Below are positions 25,519 to 34,272 of a DNA stretch of 64,000 bases, in pieces. This DNA is from Betaproteobacteria bacterium (GTDB taxonomy: Bacteria > Pseudomonadota > Gammaproteobacteria > Burkholderiales > Usitatibacteraceae): NCBI GenBank assembly GCA_016711875.1, contig JADJSD010000001.1, forward strand, positions 682,001-746,000, written 5' to 3'. A model generated the notes under the pieces. The model worked only from the letters and a program-made list of their open reading frames with translations. It had not been told where the DNA came from and did not search any database. The position numbers were made by a program, and so were the translations under genes. The stretch's first letter is position 1. The number at the start of each line of letters is the position of its first letter.

Positions 25519-26405
25519 GGGCTTCGGACATCGCGAGGCTCCTCACGCTCGCGGCCCTGTGGGGATCGTCGTACCTGTTCATGCGCATCGCCGTGCCGCA
25601 CGTGGGCGCCGCGTGGATGGTGGAGGGCCGCACGCTGGCCGGCGGCTTCGCGATGGCGGGTTTCGTGCTGGCCTCGCGCGCGCCCGTGCAGCTCGCGAAG
25701 TTCTGGCGCGGCTTCCTCATGATGGGCATCGTCGGCATCGCGATTCCCTTCTGGCTCATCGGCACGGCGCTGGAGACGATCGACGCGTCGACGGCTGCGA
25801 TCCTCAACGCCACCTCGCCGATCTTCGGCGCGGTCGTGGCGGCGTTCTGGATCGGCGAGAAGCTCACGCTGGAAAAGGTGCTGGGCATCGGGCTATCCAT
25901 CGCGGGCATCGCGATCCTGGTCGGCTGGACGCCGAAGCCGATGGGCGCCGCGGAGCTTATCGCGTGCGCGTTCTCGCTCGTGGCCTGCGCCTGCTACGGC
26001 TACACCGCGGTGTACACGAAGGTGAAGCTGAAGGATGCGCCGCCGTCGGCGCTTTCGGCCGGGAGCTGCCTTGTGGCCGCGGCGGCGATGGCGCCCTTTA
26101 CGCCGTGGTCCGTGGCGGCGGGGCCGGTTCCTTGGTTGGCGTGGGCCTCGCTCGCGGTGCTGGGGATCTTCTGCACGGCGATCGCGCTCATTCTCTACTA
26201 CCGGCTCATCTCGGACCTGGGGCCGGTGAGGGGGGTGATGGTGACGCTGCTGATTCCGGTGTTCGGGATCTTCTGGGGCGTCGTGTTTCTCGGGGAGCCG
26301 CTGACTGCGGGGCGTTTGGCCGGCTGCGCGACGGTCCTCGCGGGGTGCGCGCTGGCGCTCGGGCTCGTGCGATTGCCGCTCCGCGTGGGGAGTGATGCAG
26401 GCTGA
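25515..26405 (+). CDS. EamA/DMT family transporter
   Basis: A 296-residue protein with ten predicted helices in two EamA repeats (LLTLAALWGSSYLFMRIAVP; LGIGLSIAGIAILVGW ends the first). Such proteins export small metabolites, and the substrate is unknown. The start is a TTG overlapping the ogt stop (TTGA at 25515-25518). The last codons (VGSDAG then TGA) lie inside the left end of an inverted-repeat element that starts near 26389, so the natural C terminus has been replaced by element sequence. Confidence 0.75.
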   Translation: MRASDIARLLTLAALWGSSYLFMRIAVPHVGAAWMVEGRTLAGGFAMAGFVLASRAPVQLAKFWRGFLMMGIVGIAIPFWLIGTALETIDASTAAILNATSPIFGAVVAAFWIGEKLTLEKVLGIGLSIAGIAILVGWTPKPMGAAELIACAFSLVACACYGYTAVYTKVKLKDAPPSALSAGSCLVAAAAMAPFTPWSVAAGPVPWLAWASLAVLGIFCTAIALILYYRLISDLGPVRGVMVTLLIPVFGIFWGVVFLGEPLTAGRLAGCATVLAGCALALGLVRLPLRVGSDAG

Positions 26406-26664
26406 AGATCTTTGGAACGCCGATGAACGCCGATAGAATCGCGCCGATGAACGCGGATAAGGCAATGTGATCGTTCGTGACAGGCGGGACCGTTGCTTCT
26501 TATGCCGAAGGGCTTGCCGTACGAACCCTGTGAGCGCAATTTCCGCTTGCCGCAGATGCCGTCGTGACGATCGCAAGTATCGACTCGTTCGAACAATCGG
26601 CGTTCATCGGCGCGCTTCTATCGGCGTTCATCGGCGTTCCAAAGATTTGCGCTCGCGTCACTCC
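26389..26664. mobile_element. Inverted-repeat element, copy 1 (no gene inside)
   Basis: About 276 bp with imperfect inverted ends of roughly 70 bp. Left end (26389 on): GGAGTGATGCAGGCTGAAGA, then CTTTGGAACGCCGATGAACG and further ATGAACGC units. Right end (to 26664) is the matching reverse complement. The core of about 130 bp has no gene. Copies 2 and 3 at 31708 and 34067 share the GAGTGATGC...GGCTTTGGAACCG end and the tandem GATGAACGC units. This accounts for the gap between the EamA gene and the thioredoxin-domain gene. Confidence 0.75.
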
Positions 26665-26691
26665 CTCCCGCCCCTGCGCTAGCATCCAGGG

Positions 26692-28770
26692 ATGCCGAAC
26701 AGACTCGCCCAAGAGACCAGCCCCTACCTCCAGCAGCACGCCGACAACCCCGTCGACTGGTACCCCTGGGGTGAAGAAGCCTTAAGGGTCGCAAGGGAAT
26801 CGAACAAGCCCATCCTCCTGTCCATCGGCTATTCCGCCTGCCACTGGTGCCACGTGATGGCCCACGAATCCTTCGAGGATCCGGACGTGGCCGCGGTGAT
26901 GAACGAGCTCTTCGTCAACGTGAAGGTCGACCGCGAGGAACGCCCCGACATCGACCAGATCTACCAGTCCGCCCAGCAGATGCTCACCCAGCGAAACGGC
27001 GGCTGGCCTCTGACCATGTTCCTCACCCCGGACCAGGTTCCCTTCTTCGGGGGTACGTATTTCCCGAAGAGCGCGCGCTACGGGCTTCCGGGCTTCGTGG
27101 ACCTGATGCGCCGCGTACAGGCGTACTACGCCGAGAAGCGCGACGAGATCGACCAGCAGAACGGCCAGCTCCTCGCCGCGCTCGGCCGCACCGTCCCATC
27201 CAGCTCCGCGCACGCGTCGGAGTTCGACGACGGCCCGCTCGATGCCGTCGTCGAGTTCCTGCGCGCAAGCTACGACGAGACCCACGCCGGCTTCGGCCGC
27301 GCGCCCAAGTTCCCCCACCCCGATTCGATCGAGCTCTGCCTTCGCCACTGGGCGCGCACGGGCGACGAATCGGTGCTCGCGATGGCCCTCGGGACGCTGG
27401 CCGCGATGGCGCGCGGCGGCATCTACGACCAGGTGGGCGGCGGCTTCGCCCGCTACAGCACCGACGACGAATGGGCGATCCCCCACTTCGAGAAGATGCT
27501 CTACGACAACGGGCCGCTCCTGCGCCTGTATGCCGACGCGTTCGCCATTACCGGTGATCCGCTCTTCAGGCGCGTCATCGAGGAGACCGCCGCGTGGGTG
27601 ATGCGCGAGATGCAATCGCCCGAAGGCGGCTACTGGTCGTCGCTCGATGCCGACAGCGAGGGCGAGGAGGGGAAGTTCTGCGCGTGGGTCCCGGACGAGG
27701 TGCGCGCGCTCCTCACGCCCGACGAGTTCGCGATCGTCTCACCCCACTACGGCTTCGACCGCCCGCCCAATTTCGAGGGCAAGGCCTGGAACCCGGTGAT
27801 CGCGAAACCGCTCGAGACCGTCGCCCTCGAATTGAATTTCACAATCGACGAGGCGGCCCGGCTCCTCGACAGCGCCCGCGCGAAGCTCTTCGCGGCCCGC
27901 GAAAGGCGCATCCGCCCCGGCCGCGACGATAAGATCCTCGCCTCGTGGAACGCCCTCATGATCGGCGGCATGGCGCATGCGGCGCGCATCCTGGGTCGCC
28001 CCGACTGGCTCGCTTCCGCCCGGCGCGCGCTCGACTTCGTGCACGGCACGCTCTGGAAAGACGAAAGGCTCCTGGCCACCTACAAGAACGGACACGCGCA
28101 TCTCAACGCCTACCTCGACGACCACGCCTTCCTGCTGGCCGCCCTGCTCGAGATGCTCGAAGCGGACTTCCGCGCGGAGGATCTCGCGTGGGCGGACGAG
28201 ATCGGCGAGGCCCTCCTCGAACGCTTTCACGACCCGGCCGGCGGCGGCTTCTTCTTCACGTCGCACGACCACGAGCGCCTCATCCTTCGCCCCAAGCCCG
28301 GCCACGACAACGCGACCCCCTCGGGCAACGGCGTGGCGGCCTGGGCGCTGAACCGCCTGTCTTTCCTGACGGGCGAGGCGCGTTTCCAGCAGGCCGCGGA
28401 AGGCACGCTCGCCCTCTTCTGGCCCGCGATGAAAAAGAGCCCGGCGGGCTACGGCAGCCTTCTCGCCGCGCTGGCGGAGACGCTCGTCCCGCCCCGGACG
28501 GTGATCGTGAACGGGCCGGCGGCGGGCCTGCCGGCCTGGCGGGAGAGCCTGCGCCGGGAATATCTGCCCGATTCGCTCGTTCTCCTGGTACCGGGGGAAA
28601 CGCGGGAATTGCCTCCGCCGCTGGCCAAGCCGGCCGGGCCGCAGGTCAACGCCTGGGTATGTGAAGGCGTTACTTGCATGAGGCCAATTCTTGAACCCTT
28701 TCAATTGCATGAAACGCTGATTGCCTCCAGAATTGCGCGTTTCTCAAAAACCCGCCCCTCAGGAGATTGA
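26692..28770 (+). CDS. Thioredoxin-domain protein, YyaL/SPATA20 family
   Basis: A 692-residue protein. Residues 1-165 are the DUF255 thioredoxin-like domain with CHWCH ([20 protein letters not shown] region) and [12 protein letters not shown]. The rest is an (alpha/alpha)6 glycosidase-like barrel ([32 protein letters not shown]). This architecture is the YyaL/SPATA20 family, usually annotated as thioredoxin domain-containing, whose substrate is uncertain. The ATG gives the typical N terminus [20 protein letters not shown]. The stop lies 4 bp before the next gene's ATG. Confidence 0.85.
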   Translation: MPNRLAQETSPYLQQHADNPVDWYPWGEEALRVARESNKPILLSIGYSACHWCHVMAHESFEDPDVAAVMNELFVNVKVDREERPDIDQIYQSAQQMLTQRNGGWPLTMFLTPDQVPFFGGTYFPKSARYGLPGFVDLMRRVQAYYAEKRDEIDQQNGQLLAALGRTVPSSSAHASEFDDGPLDAVVEFLRASYDETHAGFGRAPKFPHPDSIELCLRHWARTGDESVLAMALGTLAAMARGGIYDQVGGGFARYSTDDEWAIPHFEKMLYDNGPLLRLYADAFAITGDPLFRRVIEETAAWVMREMQSPEGGYWSSLDADSEGEEGKFCAWVPDEVRALLTPDEFAIVSPHYGFDRPPNFEGKAWNPVIAKPLETVALELNFTIDEAARLLDSARAKLFAARERRIRPGRDDKILASWNALMIGGMAHAARILGRPDWLASARRALDFVHGTLWKDERLLATYKNGHAHLNAYLDDHAFLLAALLEMLEADFRAEDLAWADEIGEALLERFHDPAGGGFFFTSHDHERLILRPKPGHDNATPSGNGVAAWALNRLSFLTGEARFQQAAEGTLALFWPAMKKSPAGYGSLLAALAETLVPPRTVIVNGPAAGLPAWRESLRREYLPDSLVLLVPGETRELPPPLAKPAGPQVNAWVCEGVTCMRPILEPFQLHETLIASRIARFSKTRPSGD

Positions 28771-28774
28771 CCCC

Positions 28775-29083
28775 ATGAAGAAGCTCGTCCTCATCGCCGC
28801 CCTCGGCGCCGCTTTCGCCACCCCCGCCTTCGCCAACCTGGAACTCGCCACCAAGAGCGCGTGCACCGCTTGCCACGCGATCGACAAGAAGCTGGTCGGC
28901 CCGTCCTACCAGGAAGTCGCGGCCAAGTACAAGGGCAACGCCAAGGCCGAAGCCATGCTGGTCGAGAAGGTCAAGAAGGGTGGCGTGGGCACGTGGGGCC
29001 AGGTTCCGATGCCCCCGAACGCCGCCGTGAAGGATGCCGATATCGCCACGCTGGTGAAGTGGATCCTGGCCGGCGCCAAGTAA
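28775..29083 (+). CDS. Class I cytochrome c (c551/c5-like)
   Basis: A 102-residue periplasmic electron carrier. Signal peptide residues 1-20 (cleaved after AFA), one haem site CTACH, and a C-terminal methionine ligand in PMPPNAAV. The small size and VKWILAGAK end match c551-type cytochromes. A strong AGGAG precedes the ATG at 28775. A short upstream in-frame extension exists but would hide the signal peptide. A rho-independent terminator follows closely, so it ends the transcript. Confidence 0.88.
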   Translation: MKKLVLIAALGAAFATPAFANLELATKSACTACHAIDKKLVGPSYQEVAAKYKGNAKAEAMLVEKVKKGGVGTWGQVPMPPNAAVKDADIATLVKWILAGAK

Positions 29084-29110
29084 GAACGTAAGCGCCCGCT
29101 AACGGAAGGA

Positions 29111-29142
29111 AGCCGGCCCCCCGGGCCGGCTTTTTTCTTTTC
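29111..29142 (+). terminator. Rho-independent terminator after cytochrome c
   Basis: GC-rich hairpin AGCCGGCCC/GGGCCGGCT followed by TTTTTTCTTTT, 28 bp after the cytochrome stop codon. Confidence 0.85.
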
Positions 29143-29286
29143 GATTCCCGGGCTTCCGTCCCTTCGGACAAATTGACACCCCCCCGCCCGGTTCCCATAA
29201 TTTCGCCCTTCACCCGCCCGGCCCCGCGCCCCCCCGCGACCAGCCACCCCGCATTCCCCCAGATACCCCTTCAGGAGATTTCCCAG

Positions 29287-30582
29287 ATGAACCGTCCCAC
29301 CCAACTCGCCCTCGCCGTCGCGATCGCCCTCGGCGTCGCCGCCTGCGGCCAGAAAGAAGAGCCGAAGAAGGCCGAGGCGCCTGCCGCCCCCGCCGGCGTC
29401 ACCGTCACCATCGCCCACGCCGGCCCGCTCACGGGCTCCATCGCCCACCTGGGCAAGGATGACGAGAACGGCGTCGCCCTGGCCGTGCAGCACGCCAACG
29501 ACAAGAAGATCACCATCGGCGGCAAGCCCGTCACCTTCAAGATGGTGAGCGAGGACGACCAGGCCGATCCGAAGGTCGGCACCACCGTCGCCCAGAAGCT
29601 CGTGGACGCCAAGGTCGCCGCCGTCGTGGGCCACCTGAACTCCGGCGTGACGATCCCGGCCTCCGAGATCTACAACAAGGCGGGCATCCCGGTCATCTCC
29701 GGCTCGGCCACCAATCCGACCCTCACGGAGCGCGGCCTGAAGACCGTCTTCCGCACCGTCGGCCGTGACGACCAGCAGGGCCCGGCCATCGCCGCCTACA
29801 TCGCCGGCGAGTTGAAGGGCAAGAAGGTCGCCCTCGTCGACGACAAGACCGCGTACGGCGAAGGCCTCGCGAACGAAGTCGAGAAGGCCCTCAAGGCCGC
29901 CAAGGTGACGATCGTCACGCGCGAGCGCACCACGGACAAGGAAACCGACTTCAAGGCCGTGCTCACGAAGATCAAGGCGAAGAACCCGGACGTGGTCTTC
30001 CACGGCGGCATGGACGCCACCGGCGGCCCGCTGCTCAAGCAGGCCCGGGAGCTGGGCATCAAGGCCGTCTTCGCCTTCGGCGACGGCGCGTGCACGGACG
30101 AGATGGCCAAGCTGGCCGGCGCCGCCGCGGAAGGCTTCGCGTGCTCCCAGGCCGGCCTTCCCGCCGTCGCGGCGAGCAAGGATTTCCAGGACGCCTTCAA
30201 GGCGAAGTTCGGCGAGATCAAGCAGTACGCGCCCTACTTCTACGACGGCGCCATGGCGATGGTCGAGGCCATGAAGAAGGCCGACTCCGTCGATCCCGCC
30301 GTGTTCGGCCCGAAGATCTTCGAGGTGAGCTTCACCGGCGCCACGGGCAAGGTCGAGTTCGACGCCAAGGGCGACCGCAAGGACGCCGAGATGACCATCT
30401 TCCGCATGGGCAAGGACGGCAAGATCGCCCCCGTGGCCATCGTGAAGAACGGCGTCTCGACGCCGTTCGCGATGCCGGCTCCGGCTGCCGCGGCCCCCGC
30501 CGCTGCTCCGGCCGCCGCACCGGCCGCTCCGGCTGCCGATGCGAAAAAGGACGAGAAGAAGGCCGACGCGCCGAAGAAGTAG
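29287..30582 (+). CDS. livK: Branched-chain amino acid ABC transporter substrate-binding lipoprotein
   Basis: A 431-residue type I periplasmic binding protein for branched-chain amino acids or similar ligands. Signal peptide with lipobox GVAAC (Cys about residue 21) and a Lys/Glu-rich linker, then the LivJ-like fold (AHAGPLTGSIAHLGKDDENG, VVGHLNSGVTIPASEIYNKA). A tail of Ala/Pro repeats ending in a Lys-rich segment (residues about 395-431) is unusual for the family, and its use is unknown. AGGAG precedes the ATG at 29287. A terminator follows the stop, but livH starts only 117 bp on, so the operon may be partly attenuated there. Confidence 0.85.
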   Translation: MNRPTQLALAVAIALGVAACGQKEEPKKAEAPAAPAGVTVTIAHAGPLTGSIAHLGKDDENGVALAVQHANDKKITIGGKPVTFKMVSEDDQADPKVGTTVAQKLVDAKVAAVVGHLNSGVTIPASEIYNKAGIPVISGSATNPTLTERGLKTVFRTVGRDDQQGPAIAAYIAGELKGKKVALVDDKTAYGEGLANEVEKALKAAKVTIVTRERTTDKETDFKAVLTKIKAKNPDVVFHGGMDATGGPLLKQARELGIKAVFAFGDGACTDEMAKLAGAAAEGFACSQAGLPAVAASKDFQDAFKAKFGEIKQYAPYFYDGAMAMVEAMKKADSVDPAVFGPKIFEVSFTGATGKVEFDAKGDRKDAEMTIFRMGKDGKIAPVAIVKNGVSTPFAMPAPAAAAPAAAPAAAPAAPAADAKKDEKKADAPKK

Positions 30583-30603
30583 GCGCCTCGGGCTGCACCA
30601 GGG

Positions 30604-30634
30604 AACGGCACCGGCGACGGTGCCGTTTCTTTTT
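30604..30634 (+). terminator. Terminator or attenuator after livK
   Basis: AACGGCACC/GGTGCCGTT hairpin followed by TCTTTTT, just after the livK stop. Placed inside the operon, it likely lets livK be expressed above the permease genes. Confidence 0.75.
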
Positions 30635-30698
30635 GGGCCGGCGCCCGTAGAATGGGCCGAAAACCGCCGCCCTCGCCCCCGAAGGAAAAGAGCAGTCC

Positions 30699-31697
30699 TT
30701 GGATACCTTCCTGCAGCAAATCGTGAACGGCCTCACGGTCGGCAGCGTCTACGCCGTCGTCGCGCTTGGCTACACGATGGTCTACGGCATCGTGCAGCTC
30801 ATCAACTTCGCGCACGGCGAGGTGGTGATGATCGGCTGCATGGTGGCCTTCTCGGTCATCCTCGCCCTGGCGCCCACGGGCCTGCCCCCCTTCATCATCG
30901 TGGGCGCCGGCATCGCGGTCGCCGTGCCCGCCTGCATGGTCGTGGGCTACGCGGTGGAGCGCGTCGCCTACCGGCCGCTGCGAAACGCCCCGCGCCTGGC
31001 GCCCCTCATCACCGCGATCGGCATCTCGATCGTGCTGCAGCACCTGGCGCTCCTCGTCTGGAGCCGCAACTTCATCGCGTTCCCGCAGATCATCGAGCTG
31101 AAGCTCTTCCACTTCGGCTCCTCGGACACGAGCGCGTCCATCTCCAACATCCAGGTCGCGATCATCCTCACCTCGGTGGCGATGATGGCGGGCCTCCTGT
31201 GGCTCGTGTACCGCACGCGCCTGGGGATCGCCATGCGCGCGACGAGCCAGAACCCGCAGGTCGCGGGGCTCATGGGCATCGACGTGAACCGCGTCATATC
31301 GTCCACCTTCGTCATCGGCGCCGGGCTGGGCGCGGTGGCGGGCGCGATGGTCGGCACGTACTACGGCATCGCGCACTACCAGATGGGGTTCCTGCTGGGC
31401 CTCAAGGCATTCTCCGCGGCCGTGCTCGGCGGCATCGGCAACCTCGGGGGGGCGGTGCTGGGCGGGATCCTGATGGGGCTCATCGAATCGCTCGGGGCGG
31501 GTTATGTCGGGGACTTCACGAACGTGTGCTTCCTGGACAAGTTCCTGCCGGGGTTCGGCGAGGTGTGCGCGGCGAGCCCGGAATCGAGCCTTTTCGGGTC
31601 GAACTACAAGGATGTGTATGCGTTCATCGTGCTGATTCTCGTGCTCGTCTTCCGGCCTTCGGGGTTGCTGGGCGAGCGTGTCGGCGATCGGGCCTGA
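30699..31697 (+). CDS. livH: Branched-chain amino acid ABC transporter permease LivH
   Basis: A 332-residue inner-membrane permease with about eight helices. Typical LivH stretches are MDTFLQQIVNGLTVGSVYAV, LGYTMVYGIVQLINFAHGEV and GLKAFSAAVLGGIGNLGGAV. A TTG at 30699 is taken as start because the family N terminus begins there and AAGGAAAAG lies upstream. livM follows only after a 500-bp inserted element, so the original livH-livM spacing has been broken. Confidence 0.85.
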   Translation: MDTFLQQIVNGLTVGSVYAVVALGYTMVYGIVQLINFAHGEVVMIGCMVAFSVILALAPTGLPPFIIVGAGIAVAVPACMVVGYAVERVAYRPLRNAPRLAPLITAIGISIVLQHLALLVWSRNFIAFPQIIELKLFHFGSSDTSASISNIQVAIILTSVAMMAGLLWLVYRTRLGIAMRATSQNPQVAGLMGIDVNRVISSTFVIGAGLGAVAGAMVGTYYGIAHYQMGFLLGLKAFSAAVLGGIGNLGGAVLGGILMGLIESLGAGYVGDFTNVCFLDKFLPGFGEVCAASPESSLFGSNYKDVYAFIVLILVLVFRPSGLLGERVGDRA

Positions 31698-31707
31698 GTT
31701 TGCGTTA

Positions 31708-32208
31708 GGGAGTGATGCAGGCTGAAAGGCTTGGGAACCGCAGATGAACGCAGATGAACGCAGAGGGATTGGTCGGGAAAGTGAACGGGGTGACCGCCAA
31801 TATCATCGGGGCGGCGCAACGGGTCAGCACGACGCTTGGATGCGGTTTTCTGGAGAAGGTCTACGAGAACGCCTTGAAACTGGAACTGGGCCGTCGTTCG
31901 CTGGATGTCGCCCAGCAGCGCCCCGTGGAGGTCAGGTACCGCGACGAGATCGTCGGTCACTACATTCCGGACCTGGTCGTGGAAAGCCTCGTCGTGGTCG
32001 AGATAAAGGCCTCACCCGGTCTCGAATCGATTCACGAAGCGCAATGCCTGAACTATCTGCGAGCCACCGGGCACCGCATCTGCCTGCTTCTCAACTTCGG
32101 CCGACCCCGACTCGAAGTGCGCCGCATCGTCCTGGGACTCCGATGACCTCAACGACGAACTCATCTGTGTTCATCCGCGTTCATCTGCGGTTCCAAAGCC
32201 TTACGCCC
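31708..32208. mobile_element. Inverted-repeat element, copy 2, carrying a GxxExxY gene
   Basis: About 500 bp between livH and livM. The left end (GGAGTGATGCAGGCTGAAAGG, then TTGGGAACCGCAGATGAACG and another ATGAACGCAG unit) and the right end (reverse complement of GGCTTTGGAACCGCAGATG with further GATGAACRC units) face each other. A 130-codon gene fills the inside, starting within the left repeat. Direct target repeats are not clear. Confidence 0.75.
31754..32146 (+). CDS. GxxExxY protein (PD-(D/E)XK nuclease-like)
   Basis: A 130-residue protein with the naming motif GFLEKVYENAL (Gly, Glu, Tyr at the GxxExxY positions) and the nuclease-like core PVEVRYRDEIVGHYIPDLVVE followed by VVEIKAS (D...ExK). 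This is the PDDEXK_3-type fold. Its ATG at 31754 lies in the second of two ATGAACGCAG repeats in the element end. The first repeat's ATG, 10 bp upstream, is out of frame. As the only gene in the element family here, it may act in the element's movement or maintenance, which is inference. Confidence 0.8.
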   Translation: MNAEGLVGKVNGVTANIIGAAQRVSTTLGCGFLEKVYENALKLELGRRSLDVAQQRPVEVRYRDEIVGHYIPDLVVESLVVVEIKASPGLESIHEAQCLNYLRATGHRICLLLNFGRPRLEVRRIVLGLR

Positions 32209-32210
32209 CA

Positions 32211-33287
32211 ATGAACCTCGCCGCCACCCTACGGACCCACCCCCACGCCAGGTGGATCGGCCTCGCGCTGATCGCGGTGTCGCTCATCGCCCTGCCCTTC
32301 GTGCTGGCGATGGCGGGCACGGCCTGGGTGCGCATCACCAACCTCGCCATCCTCTTCGTCCTGCTCTCCCTCGGCCTCAACATCGTCGTCGGCTTCGCGG
32401 GATTGCTGGACCTGGGCTACATCGCCTTTTACGGCGTGGGCGCCTACGTGTACGCCCTCCTCGCCTCGCCCCACTTCGGCCTTCACCTGCCCTGGTGGAT
32501 GATCCTGCCCATCGGCGCGGCGGTCGCGTGCCTCTTCGGCGTCATGCTCGGGGCGCCCACGCTCAAGCTGCGCGGCGACTACCTCGCCATCGTCACGCTC
32601 GGATTCGGGGAGATCATCCGCATCTTCCTCAACAACCTCTCCGAGCCGTTCAACCTCACCAACGGCCCCAAGGGCATCGCGACGATCGATTCCATCAAGG
32701 TGATGGGCCTCGATTTCGCCAACACCACGAAGCTGGGCGACCTGGCGATCTCCGGGACGATCAAGTACTACTACTTCCTGCTCGCGGTGCTGGTCGTCGT
32801 CATCGTGGTGAACCTGCGGCTGCAGGATTCGCGCATCGGCCGCGCGTGGGAAGCCATCCGCGAGGACGAGATGGCCGCCCGCGCCATGGGCATCAACACC
32901 ACGCGCATGAAGCTCCTCGCCTTCGCGATGGGCGCGTCGTTCGGCGGCGTCGCGGGCGGCATGTTCTCGGCGATCCAGGGCTTCATCAGCCCGGAGAGCT
33001 TCATCCTCACCGAAAGCGTCATGGTGCTCGCCATGGTGGTGCTGGGCGGCATGGGCAACATCTGGGGCGTGATCCTGGGGGCCGTCCTGCTTTCGTTCGT
33101 GCCCGAGATCCTGCGCTACACCGTCACCCCCCTGCAGCAGTGGATGTTCGGGCGCTCGATCGTCGACCCCGAGGTGATCCGCATGCTGCTCTTCGGCCTG
33201 GCGATGGTGGTGATGATGCTCGTGCGGCCCGCGGGCCTGCTGCCTTCGGCGGTTCGCAAGCGCGAGCTCGCGCGGGAGCCGGAATGA
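32211..33287 (+). CDS. livM: Branched-chain amino acid ABC transporter permease LivM
   Basis: A 358-residue permease with about ten helices: LFVLLSLGLNIVVGFAGLLDLGYI, LGAPTLKLRGDYLAIVTLGFGEI (the coupling-helix region) and AFAMGASFGGVAGGMFSA. Length and motifs match LivM. The ATG comes almost directly after the inserted element, with a poor ribosome site (ACGCCCCA just before it), so insertion may have removed the native one. The stop overlaps livG (ATGA at 33284-33287). Confidence 0.85.
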   Translation: MNLAATLRTHPHARWIGLALIAVSLIALPFVLAMAGTAWVRITNLAILFVLLSLGLNIVVGFAGLLDLGYIAFYGVGAYVYALLASPHFGLHLPWWMILPIGAAVACLFGVMLGAPTLKLRGDYLAIVTLGFGEIIRIFLNNLSEPFNLTNGPKGIATIDSIKVMGLDFANTTKLGDLAISGTIKYYYFLLAVLVVVIVVNLRLQDSRIGRAWEAIREDEMAARAMGINTTRMKLLAFAMGASFGGVAGGMFSAIQGFISPESFILTESVMVLAMVVLGGMGNIWGVILGAVLLSFVPEILRYTVTPLQQWMFGRSIVDPEVIRMLLFGLAMVVMMLVRPAGLLPSAVRKRELAREPE

Positions 33288-34066
33288 ACGCCCCCGCGCC
33301 CCTGCTCGAGGTCGAGGGCATCACCAAGCGTTTCGGGGGCCTCACCGCGCTCTCGCAGGTGAGCTTTTCCATCCGCCCGGGCGAGATCTACGGCCTCATC
33401 GGGCCCAACGGCGCGGGCAAGACCACGCTATTCAATGTGCTGACGGGCCTCTACACCCACGACGAGGGCAACTTCCGCTTCGAGGGCGACGCTTTGGAGC
33501 GCATGACACCGGACCGCATCGCGGCCCTGGGCATCGCGCGCACCTTCCAGAACATCCGCCTCTTCGCGAACCTCTCGGCGCTCGAGAACGTGATGATCGG
33601 CCGGCACGTGCGCACGAAGGCGGGCGTGGCGGGCGCCATCCTGCGCAATGCCGCCACGCGCGCGGAGGAGGCTTCCATCGTGAAGCGTGCCCGCGAGTTG
33701 CTCGATTACGTGGCGGTGGGCAAGCGGGCCAACGAATTGGCGAAGCACCTGCCCTATGGCGACCAACGGCGGCTCGAGATCGCGCGGGCCCTCGCCACGG
33801 AGCCGCGCCTGCTCGCGCTGGACGAACCCGCGGCGGGGATGAACGCGACGGAGAAGCAGGAATTGAAAAAGCTGCTGGAGGCCATCCGGCGGGACGGGAC
33901 GACGATCCTCATCATCGAGCACGACATGCGGCTGGTGATGGGGCTTTGCGACCGGGTGCTTGTCCTCGACTATGGTCGCCGCATCGCGGAGGGCTTGCCG
34001 GCGGATGTGCAGAAGGATCCGAAGGTGATCGAGGCTTACCTGGGGACTCCGCATGCTGCCGCTTGA
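33284..34066 (+). CDS. livG: Branched-chain amino acid ABC transporter ATPase LivG
   Basis: A 260-residue ABC ATPase. Walker A is GPNGAGKTT (about residues 41-49), the Q-loop lies in ARTFQNIRLF, the signature-like segment is LPYGDQRRLEIARAL (YGDQ in place of LSGGQ, as in LivG), Walker B is LLALDEP, and the H-loop His lies in IIEHDM. The start overlaps livM. The end abuts copy 3 of the inverted-repeat element. Confidence 0.88.
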   Translation: MNAPAPLLEVEGITKRFGGLTALSQVSFSIRPGEIYGLIGPNGAGKTTLFNVLTGLYTHDEGNFRFEGDALERMTPDRIAALGIARTFQNIRLFANLSALENVMIGRHVRTKAGVAGAILRNAATRAEEASIVKRARELLDYVAVGKRANELAKHLPYGDQRRLEIARALATEPRLLALDEPAAGMNATEKQELKKLLEAIRRDGTTILIIEHDMRLVMGLCDRVLVLDYGRRIAEGLPADVQKDPKVIEAYLGTPHAAA

Positions 34067-34262
34067 GAGTGATGCGGGCAAAAGGCTTTGGAACCGCAGA
34101 TGAACGCAGATGAACGCGGATTGGGTCATGGAGCTGGATGCGCCGTGCAGACGAATCTCGGCACCTCGACGGCAACCAACGAAGGCATCGCCCTCCGCCA
34201 AGCACCAACCCTAATCTGCGTTCATCTGCGTTCATCTGCGGTTCCAAAGCCTTTTGCCCCCG
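34067..34262. mobile_element. Inverted-repeat element, copy 3 (no gene inside)
   Basis: About 196 bp between livG and livF. Left end GAGTGATGCGGGCAAAAGGC then TTTGGAACCGCAGATGAACG. The right end is the near-perfect reverse complement, ending GGTTCCAAAGCCTTTTGCCC. The 75-bp core has no gene. It is a short, MITE-like relative of copy 2. Confidence 0.78.
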
Positions 34263-34272
34263 CCAGCCCCCG

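Noticed and set aside
31744..32214. Alternative frame starting MNADERRG in the element at 31.7 kb
   Set aside because: It is the out-of-frame reading of the repeat end; the GxxExxY frame has clear homology.
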